Below are positions 21,988 to 32,800 of a DNA stretch of 64,000 nucleotides, one piece after another. Below the pieces are notes generated by a model. It ran no database searches and had not been told where the DNA came from. It saw nothing but the letters and a program-made list of their open reading frames with translations. Numbering within the stretch: position 1 is the first letter of the stretch; every line of letters begins with the position of its first letter. The position numbers and the translations under genes are program-made. The DNA is from Atriophallophorus winterbourni (lineage: Eukaryota > Platyhelminthes > Trematoda > Plagiorchiida > Microphallidae), in assembly GCA_013407085.1 (NCBI GenBank), contig JACCGJ010000638.1, positions 1 through 64,000 of the forward strand, written 5' to 3'.

Positions 21988-23842
21988 GTAAGGAAGGAAA
22001 TTTTAATGCCGCTAGTACGATTTTTTTCTAACATTCTAAACCACCGTTTTTGTTTCGCTTTAGTATAATTTGAGATCCTGTGTTCATTTTGCATGAGATC
22101 TGATTAATTTACGATACTGCAGTACATCTCATTGATTTTTTCGGAATTTATAGCAAGGCAAAATTTTGAATAGCGCTTGGATTGTTATAGTACCCGGGCA
22201 CGGACAAAGATACGATGAACACCGTTCGGACGACTAAGCACTGTAGTTGTAGGCAATCGACATGATATACTTGAGTTGTTTGAAACTACTTTGTAGTAAC
22301 TAAACGCCTGAAATCGATTTTACTGGTAAGCTAAGGTTAATCAATAAAGGGATTTGGAAAACGGTTGTTTGTGTCGCATCAGTCACCAGTGGATATGACT
22401 GAACTCGCTAGCCGAACTTATTTCACCCATATTGTGCCCGGTATCGCGATACTTCATCGTCTGCGCATGCTCAACTACTTCCCTAATAACGATCTTTTCT
22501 ACCACCCTTAACACCTCATAATTGTATGCTTTCATCGCTCAGTCCCAGGGTAAACTGGCAGGTTTCGGTGATTACTTTTTATCAATCTATAAATGTCCTA
22601 CGTTCCCACTTACCCGCGTACGTGCACAAGTTCACACACGCAAATTGATTCCTGCATCTGTACATGTACTGGAATCTATGCAAATTTCGCGCTCTCACCT
22701 TCGTTCATTTGGTAGCGGGTGGGCAGATAGACCGTAAATGATTGCGTCAGGTCAGCGAGTGCCAGCTAACGAACATCTGGCCACTTATCACAATATTTCC
22801 ATTTCATCGGTCTAACAATAAGCTCCCCTCCGTGTTTCACAGCCACTTGAACGTTACACCGGATTCATCCCTGAGGTCAGCCATTCCAACGCTAATCGCC
22901 TGCACTCACGAATCCCACAACACAAGGGAAAGCCGATTGGCCAAACGCGTTTATTACTTACAACACAAGCAACAAAACATACGTCTATCTTATATAGGAT
23001 GAACAAGTAACCACATCACTGTCCCGAAGCATCTCTGTCCCAGTTGTCACTCAGTAATATCTGTTCGGTAATGCCAGCTAATCCTCTGAGGGTATGTACA
23101 AGCAGTATTTTTTCAAATAATGTAAGAGAGCAGAGTGCTTATGTGTTTTTCATCGCATGCACGCATCAATCGTAGACATTATATCAAGAAGATATTGTCT
23201 TCATTCGTCAGCCATTAAAATAATTTCACCACAGACTTTAAAAAGTGACAAACAGGTCGCGACATCGAGTTACATTTTGTAAGCTGCACCAGGCAGATAG
23301 ATGGTTCGCAGCTTTCCTATCTCTGTACATTATTTGTGCAATTTCATCAACTTTTCGGGTGCCCGATGCTACTCGTATTAACTTTTGTTTCTATGGAAGT
23401 TCCTTTCCCGATCGTAGCTTGTCGCAACGGTTGCAACACTCGGTGCTGCATACCCTGGCCTATTAAGCTGTAGACACTTTCATCTATTTCATACAACGAT
23501 TACATATCAACGTTTGAACTCAAAGTAGACAGATACGAATGTGAAGCACTTATTTCCAGCATTTTACTCCGTCTAATTTAACAACCCATTTACTTCGTCG
23601 GGTTGTGACTTATAATTACACGAAACGTTATAACATCCTTCAAAGTAAATTGTCCAAAGTTTTTTTATAATCATGGCAAAATGATTCCGCGCTTGCGGAT
23701 TGCAGACTGCCGTAGAAATTAACAGGCAAAATTAATATTGAAAAACTGTCCCGGTGGTTTGTAACAGTTTGTATTAATGAACGACGTGTGTGGAATGATT
23801 CTCTCTTTACAAAATTCATATTTGCTCTTCTTCGATTTGTAG
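21988..23842. other. Putative first intron of the SLC16 gene; contains a dispersed repeat
   Basis: If 21943-21987 is the first exon this is a 1.86 kb intron. It contains the repeat at 22775-23055 and nothing else recognised. Confidence 0.35.
22775..23055. repeat. Dispersed repeat shared with 28040-28290
   Basis: This shares with 28040-28290 the ordered blocks CCGTGTTTCACA, AATCCCACAACACAAG (versus AATCTTACAACGCAAG), CAAACGCGTT/CAAGGCGTTA, CGTTTATTG-like, and CACATCACTGT/CACAACACTCT followed by CCCAGTTGTC/GCCGGTTGTC. Both copies are clearly diverged. No coding capacity or terminal structure was recognised, so the class is unknown. Confidence 0.5.
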
Positions 23843-26800
23843 CGCGACGCTGGATGGGCTTGGGTGATTATGCTGTCGTCGTTTACCTGTCAGCTGTTAA
23901 TCGATGGAACGTTGAGTGGTTTTGGAGTGTTTTTCGTGGCCATGCAATCGGACGAAGCGTTTGCCAGCGCAAATTATAGTCGGACGCAATTCGCTATTGC
24001 TGGCTCCATGCAAACAGGATTCTTCCTTTGTACTGGTAGGTACTTTGATAAAACGCCGCATTTAATCAACTGTAAAAATCAATCAATATGCATTTTTTGA
24101 TCTGTTTCTTTTGCACGCCCTGAAAGCCCTTTGACACGATATTAAGTGTAATGAATGAATACTTCCTTACACGAAGGGATCGCTTTTTATATACTTCAAT
24201 ATTTTCCGTCAAAATTCTCGCGGAAGAAGAGTATGAAGTGCACTAGTTAAGTGTCCCAATCAAATGTTCTCGGATGACATGCGGGAACACCGCCTTCCGA
24301 TAAAAAGCATACGCAAGAAACGTCGAAAAGACAGAAATCGCAGCCCCATGGAAATTTCGGTTGCTAAGATTTGCGTGATAAAGGATAAGAATTACACCCT
24401 GTCTGTAAACAATACTGAGTTGAGACATTAGCTATTTAACTTGTGTAAGGTCTAACGCAGCTAGGGCTCGAACGGAACTCATCAGCAAGAAATCGTCTGA
24501 CGAATCAGATCGAAGTGAGAATCGTCACAGGCAGTCTGTGGACATTCTCAATAATTACGATATTCGTTTATGAGAAACAGGTGTGTTTTACATTTTGCCA
24601 TTTGCGGAATAAACGCTTGGTCAGTTGACGCGCTCGTGTGTTGCGGGCTTTGTGGGTGAATGTAATTGAGAAAGGAGTGGATAACCTCAGAGGTGAATCG
24701 TTAAGCGATCGAAATCTTAACAAGGAACGGTTAAAGCTGAATCAAGTGTTGTTGAGGTGGGGTCGAAAACGTACTAGACGTCAGGACCGGAACCATCTGA
24801 AGTGACAGCCCCCTGTATAATGTATGATACGTCCACACCGCACAGCCTGCTGCTTCGTACGTCGAAATCTGGCCGTAATAGTTGTTGGTACATGGTCTCT
24901 GTCGTTGTGTTAGTCTTTATTTCAACTTCATAGACAAAATTAAGGGTTAGAATGTTAAATAATAATCGAAATTTTCTATCAAACTCTGAAGGCAGAACCC
25001 TTTGTTTGTTTGGACTAGATTCAGCGAACGAACTCGGGTCTGCAAGACGGTAGCTTGTAACCTATCATCATGATGCATTCTAATGGACAGTACATTCATT
25101 TTCGGCTTTCAGTATATGTTTACATATGATTTTCTCGCGTATAAACCAACTGGTATTGCATTTTATAAAATTTTGTCATTTTGAGATTTTGAGACGGTAT
25201 TTTTGCAGTTAATTCCATTCATTGACATCTTCAACTTGACAAGTATTTGCGTAATAATGTAGTACGTGTCCGGAATAAACGTTACTTATTGATTGAATTT
25301 GAAATGACGTATGAGGTGTCAGCGAAATTGTTCACGTCACATTGTCTAGTAGCTGCTTATCAGTTGTCAATTTGACACAATCGTAAACACATTTGTTCGA
25401 TTTCAGGGGCCTTTGCGAGTCCATTCGTACAACGCTACGGATTTCAAAGTATGGGCGCGTTGGGCAGTTTTTTGGCCAGTTTTGGGATGGGATTGGCAAG
25501 CATTCAGAAAAACATTCACTTGTTCAACGTTTTGTACGGTTTTATCGCTGGTGAGAAACATTCTAATCGAGATACAATGTGTTTTAATTCACTCCGACAT
25601 TTCGTCATTTAAACAAGAGGACATTTATATCAAATCGAAGGTTTCACAAAGTTGTCCGCGTTCTTTGTCTCAAATCCCACAAGAGTTTCTGCGAAATTTA
25701 TAATTTCTCGTGAGATAAGCTAGATGGCGCTTTGATCAAATTGTGATTGCATTTTGAAAAGCATTTCCCGCGCCCTAAATGAAATTAAAAGCTCATTGTT
25801 TTAGCTAATGTTATTTCATTCGGAACGATATGATAGACCGAAGTATTGTGGTGCTCACATCCCCATCCCTTACACACCACTACCGGTTTCTGGCTGTTTG
25901 CCGTCGTCAGGTGGAGACAGTAAGATCAGGTTCAGTGAGCCTTGATATGATAGACCATTTAGCTTTTCTTTATATTCTAGGATATTTGCTTAAAAATTTA
26001 AAACAACGGTCAAACGAGACATTGTTCGATATTCGCCCTCATACTTAACCATCAGAATATAATATAAGAATAATAATAATAATATATGTCCTGAACAAAC
26101 TTCCTTTACCTTTCCAGGTGCTGGATTTGGCATCATGATGCTCTGCGCAATCGTATCGGTCAATTATTACTTTGAACGTTATCGTGGAATAGCTTCCGGC
26201 GTTGCAACGTCAGGTGCCGGTGTGGGCTACCTCGTCGTACCGCTGCTGCTGAACAACTTGGTGAACACATTTGGCTGGCGTCCGGCACTTTTAGGCTATG
26301 CACTTTGTATGTTCCCCGTCTCATTGTTGGCCATGCTCACTATTCGGCCCTTTGTCTTGGTGACAATTGATTCTTTGAGTGACGCGGAACTTGAAAGGTA
26401 TTTGTCCATCGAAGCGAACCTGGCTCCTTCGGGCACTGATGTCAATCAAATCAGACCAATAGGGTCCGGGAACGAGTATCCCATACTATCGGGAACTATT
26501 TCACACCGTTCGGGTAACCTCAGTGAGGATGCGCACTGCAACTCTACTCCCGGCGTGGTAAGTATAGTTGACCAGTCTATTTCAATTACTGTCTGAAATG
26601 TTCATGGAGATCAACGTTTTATCGCAATTTTAGTTCAAAAATCAATTTAATCGTTCTAAATTGTCAGGAACCAGATTTTCAGAGTCTTCTCTTCTATATT
26701 TGGCACAGTTTGTGTCAAAGTTGAATATTCACATTGTTACAGCGCAGGGTGCAACTTGTTTGAAAGTCACGTACTTTCTAAAATCAATGGAAATGTAGAT

Positions 26801-29800
26801 TTGATTAAATGAGGCTAAACGTCTTGTTCATTTCTGTATTTTCTCACCTTTGTCAGCTAGTTGCATCGGTTATTCTATGTGAAGCGTGACTGAGCTCAAT
26901 TCCGTTGTATCACAGCCATCTCGGGTGTAGTTCAAGCTGTTTGGTTCCGTCTTTCATCAAATTATCTCTCTTAAATGTATAAAAAATAACGCACGAAGGC
27001 TGTTGTCAAACGGAGATCAGAAATAAATACAAAATACTTTCATGGAGTTAAAGGATGAAGAATGATCCTCTAAATAAAATACCGATCGCCCATTACTGTC
27101 TGAATAGCACGCAGCGAGGTCAACTCAACCGTTGTCAACGAAACATCGTCATGAAAACAGAATCTGACGAGCTTGCAGCATGCTCAATATCTCTAATAAA
27201 TTGCAGTCCGAGTCCTTCGATCGCTTGAAATTGAAGTTGTACACAAACCCACGCTAACCTTACGCTACTAATTAAACAATATAAATAGCATAGTCGCGTA
27301 TAGAGATTGTGAGAATTATGCCGGACTAACTGATCGACAGCTGAGCACAAGACTGCATGCACGCCAGTCAACGGTATGCAGACATGACCAGAAATCAGTG
27401 ATCTCAATACATTTCACTCTGCGTGGGCTTCAGATCGATTCTGAGATGGTAGCCACAGGAAACAACCAATTTTTTCGATAATCCCTTGAAGCGTAGCACT
27501 CAATAATGACTTCAAGTGAGAAATTTCTAAAATTGGATGCGACCTATGAACTAACTAGAAAAGCGCTTACGAAGAAGCCGGGTTATGAACTCGACCAACC
27601 TCCGGGGTGATGCTGAGCTGACAATCCTTATAAAACAATAAATCTAATTTTAATTCACTTCGAAAGTAGATTCACTGATGATATCATCTAACCTGATGAG
27701 AAAAAACCCAACACCAATTATACAACCTCAGCATACACTAGCTAAACAACTTTATCTCAAAATCTTATCCCTCACAATCTATTTACTAAAACTCGATGCC
27801 AAGCATAAGGTCAACGAGACATCAGTCAAGTTATGGATATCGATTTGAGGTTCATCCGTTATTAACGGTTTTACCATGCATTTTGCACCGTATTCTCACC
27901 GCAGGCGAAATTTAAGGGCACGACCCCATGGGGCATTTTGTTTGATTGCAGAGGTGAGGAGAGATTATGTCAGGTCAGTCGAGGTCAAATCGCGTTTCTG
28001 GTTCTCACCTATATTACGTTGATTACACAGGCTTCAAGGACACTCGATGCATTTTGGCCACTTTGCCCTTCCGTGTTTCACATCAATTTGCCGACCACGT
28101 CTTAATTCACCAACGAGGTTAACCTTTCTACCACGTTTACCCAAGAATCTTACAACGCAAGAGAACGACAATTGGTCAAGGCGTTAGTACGTACATGACG
28201 AGAAATAAAATACAAGCCTGTCGTTTATTGACAAATCAACTAACCACAACACTCTCCTCAACATGTCTGTGCCGGTTGTCTTTCTTCTTCTTCTCTTCAT
28301 TTGATTTGGTGCTAACCGGTTCACTTGAAGCTCATTTGACCGACCTTGACAAATTGCTCGATAGCAGCTGGCGTTGTCCCTCTGCTCGTGTTCCCGAGAT
28401 GTTGTCGCTCTAACCGTTTTCATGCAATCCTTCTGTTGCCTGAAGTATTGCCGGTTTCGGGATTGTTGTCGTTGGTGTTTTCGGAGCTTCCTGCTGTTGT
28501 GCTGTGCCGGAGGGGGGTTTCTGAATATCCTCCGAGAGCTCACGATAGGTACACGTTACACCTCTACACAATGACGAACACCAAGCAACTCCTTCATGAC
28601 TTGCGTGTTTTGTTAAATCGTTATCATCACGTTATTCTTACAGCCTGAATCGGTTGATAGGTTTCAATTTTCCCGTATCGAATGATCTAGGGATATGTGT
28701 AGTGTCATTATGCTTAAAACCTGTTCACAGGATGGATGCCTAAATGTGATAGAGGTGATTGATTTGAACAAGTTCCGCGGTCGGTTCCGTTTCAGAATCT
28801 CTCTTTATGTTTTCATTCAACCTGACAATTCACTTTTCCTATCTTTTAGGTGGTGGTTAATACTCAATCTTTCAATACATCAGCCACCTCACCAATTCCA
28901 TCCGCGGATGAGTCATATTATCCAGCGGCGGATGCTTGTGGGAAATCCAGACGCTCGTCCATTTTGTCAAATCGACGTGATCCCTCGACCGGTAAAGTTG
29001 TGGGAACAACTGGTCAACTTTCGAGCAGCTTCTTGAATATGATCAAATTATACTTAACCAGAGAACGACATTCTAAACCGCAGGCTGGTATGCTATTTCT
29101 CAAGTTTAACGTTTAGCGGTACAGCATAACAAGCATATCTGCCAATGTTTTCCGAATTTCAGCCGCTGAAAACGGGACCGTTGTTGAGGAGTTCGGCTCC
29201 ACTGTAGGGTCCAGGCTGTGGAAATCAACACAAGTTTTCAAACGTCGACCGAGTACTGTCAATGTGAACGTGCCGAACGGTATCGCTCCTGATAAACTTT
29301 TCAGCTCAACAGTGCATTTCACACACCATCCAAATACAAAACGAATTCGGAAGGTGATCGTTTTAGACCCATTTGAACAACTGGATATATTCTTTTCCTC
29401 AAATATTAACAAATTGTGTGACCGTGATAGCGCAAAGTTACGTCGAATTTCGGCGAGTAGAATGAGCACTATTCACTCATCAGCGAAATTAGATGGCGCA
29501 GCAGATCATTCTTACTTGGGGAGTTGTTCAACATTTACAAGAAGCAAACAAGGTGCTATCAATCAAATACCTCATGCTCATTTAAGCCATGTCAGCTTTG
29601 CCGGGGAACATGTTGAAGAAAAGGATCTCGTTGCCGATTCCGAAGTAAAACCTGATCTTACTCCCTACCCTCAATCCATTCACGATCATTTTGTTGACGA
29701 AGATATGTACAGCGCAAGTGCTGACTATTACTCACAGCCCGGTATCTTCCAACGTCTACGCCAACAACTCGTCGTCCTTTTTGACCTCGGACTTTTCCGA

Positions 29801-32800
29801 AACGCGGCATTTTTGTTCATTTTAATCATTGGCGTGACAAATCAGCTGGCTTATTTCATTCCATTTGTCTATTTGGTGGATTTTGTAGTGAGCAAAGGCA
29901 TCGCACAAGACAAAGCCGTTTTACTCATCGTAATTTTGGGTAAGTTCCTCATCCAATGCTCATTGCGGTTATGCTTTTCCCTGGTTGAAATTGTTCGGCA
30001 CGAATCAGTGTTCGCTTTGTTGCAGTCAAGTTGCTAAATCACCTTCACTTGACTCAAAACTCTTCAAATGGTTATTCGAAAATTACGCTACCGGTTTCAG
30101 TAAACGCTAAACACGTATTATCGGCCTCGTTTACAAAATTTTAATTCTCAATATACATCACAAGCACATGGCTTCATGTCCCACACCGATTTGCGTCAAT
30201 TCAATTTTAATGGTCTAAAAAGCATATGACTTTACAAAAAAAACCACAGAATAATATAGCCGAGACGATCCTCATAGTTTGGTGATAATCTACGATCATC
30301 AAGTTAACAGCATTACCTGTTCTTAAAGCAAATCCTTTTCAACTTGTCGCGAGAGCGAGTGGTCGAGGCGCAGTTCTTTCCACGACATTGGCTCACCGTC
30401 GAGATTATTCATATCTTGTTCTCTGCGCATCATATCTTTTTTGAACCGTCTATGTCATAGTTGCAGCTTACTGATTTCCATTATCCACCGCGTAGGAATT
30501 TTTGAATACAACTGTTTCGCGGTCTATGGACATGACCTCGTCAGCGTAGCCCATGCTGTCGAAGTAGCGTGAACATGCTTCGTTGACCAGCTTTAGTGCG
30601 CGATGCATGCGCTAGGCTGGTAGCCCGGCGAAAATTGATTGATGTTAGCTGATTGATTGGCGACATTGTTTACTGACCTCCAAATTGAACATAGACCGTA
30701 TGACACCCGACCACAATGAATTTAACACGTTTTTGGCATATGGAGTCTGGTTGTCCTGTTCAATACCTTGATAGAAACTGTTGACCGTTTAAATTCACAC
30801 ATATGTACTATGTGTTTACGATTATTTGTCGTGTAAGATGAAAACTAATGTAAAAAACACTAGGTATCCCCTCAGTAGACAAATGGACGCCAGCTGTATA
30901 TGTTCACAGGTTTCGTTGAATCGTTGACTTTATCTATCGTTGTCTATTTGTCTCGGAAACCTTTACGATTTTTCGCTGCACACAGATCACCATGACGATG
31001 CTTATTCAACTGGTTTAAAAGTATAAAAACCATTCACAATTTTTTGCGACTTACTCGTGGTACAATTCATGACTTTTCACACTTAAATAATGATTACCGT
31101 ATTAGTATCACTAACTTGGCCATTATCAGGGTTCATTTTTTAAAAATGATCAATGAACCACCGTAAGAGGGTTGTTTGAAGATACCTGCGAGGAATTATT
31201 GAAATTTTGGGCAAGTATTATGGTTCATACCCTACCCAAAATCTACTCAGAACCCCAGGTTCTTAGGCCCGAATATACATAAGGTTGGCGTCCCCTTGAG
31301 GCCCATAGTCTATGACATTGGCTTAGTACCTCACCCATCTGTTTCACCCGATGGTTGGTAACATGAATTATTTCATCAGGAACGAGTTAAATGACCTTGA
31401 GCGCAGCAGCACACGGCCAAGGACCTAATAGGGTTTTCTATCGCACCTTCTTTTCTTAGTCTGTTTAGTTCGTTTCTAACCTACATTCCGTTACTCAGCC
31501 AACTGAGAATTAATCAAATAATTGTGCATCTAGTGTAAGTTCTAATAAAACTAACACCGTTTGTCTAACACAGATTGTGTCAGGAATCAACTGTAATTAA
31601 GTACTGTCATAACCAATTCATTCAAATTTCATTCACGATTAAATTTTCCTTAAATAATTATCCTCTTCGCGGTGCTTACTAAGCCGAATCCTGCTGGCCA
31701 TCTGTTTGTTTGTTGCATTGTTGCGGCCTATCTTTCTTACGTAGCATCGATTCTGAGAAATATACTCCGTTTTTTCTAACCTATCCAAAGCGATTGCATC
31801 GTCGAGCATGCCTTTACAAAATACCATCTGAGTGTTTCTATTCGGCAGGTTCGCTACACACCATTGGTCGAGTGTTGGCTGGATGCGCCGCCAACGTCAG
31901 TTGGATTGACACGGTGTACATCAGCGGGTTCGGCTCACTTGGAATCGCTGTGATCAATTTGCTCTTGATTCTTGTCTTCCCAGTCAATTTCGTGTGGTAT
32001 TCGGTTTATGCCGCCTTGTTCGGATTTTGCTGTGGTGAGTTTCGCTTTTTGGCAATGAGCAGTGGGCACCTTGGACGTAATTTGATTCCTTATTCTCTGT
32101 GTGATTCTGCTACTAGCATGGAAATCGTAATTTGATTTATCTTATGTATTGTGTTGCTCACATCCCCATCCCTTACACACCACTACCGGTTTCTGGCTGT
32201 TTGCCGTCATCAGGCGGAGACAGTAAGATCAGATTCAGTGAGCCTTGAAACAGCGATAATGGTAAACAAGATTATACTTGATGCCCACGTTTTCATAGTG
32301 TTTCTTACAAAGAACCACAATGTTCAAATACGAGGACACAAACTGGTTGTAATATTTCCTCAGTAACTCACACCAACATTTCTCAGTGGTAAATCCCCGT
32401 GTTAAGAAGACTGGTTCTGAAATTCCAATGTGCCCTACCTATTGTTATCGGAAACAATAAATTTTTTTTCGAAGGTGAAAGTTTGTCACTATATTTTTTC
32501 TGCTGCAATGCCAAACTATTTCGGGGATCGGAGAACCATGAACTTATTCAAATGTGAAACGAGGTTTTCATGGAGTAGTAGACTTCAAGTTGGTGTTGTA
32601 GTCACTCGACTGTGTTTTCGGAATGGTACCTATTTTATCATCGAATCAGATGAAGTGTTGACTACAATGCGCCATCTAATTGTCTTATTGATCGGGCCAT
32701 CATTCATCCGAATTAGTTTGGCGGATGCTTATCAATATGCTTACATATCGGTCGCTACCATTCTGTAACACTATTTTTATATAGTGGGCTGAGTATTGTT

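Noticed and set aside
30085..30110. GAAACCGGTA on the minus strand, resembling the hammerhead 3' half
   Set aside because: There is no CTGATGA box or stem II upstream on that strand.
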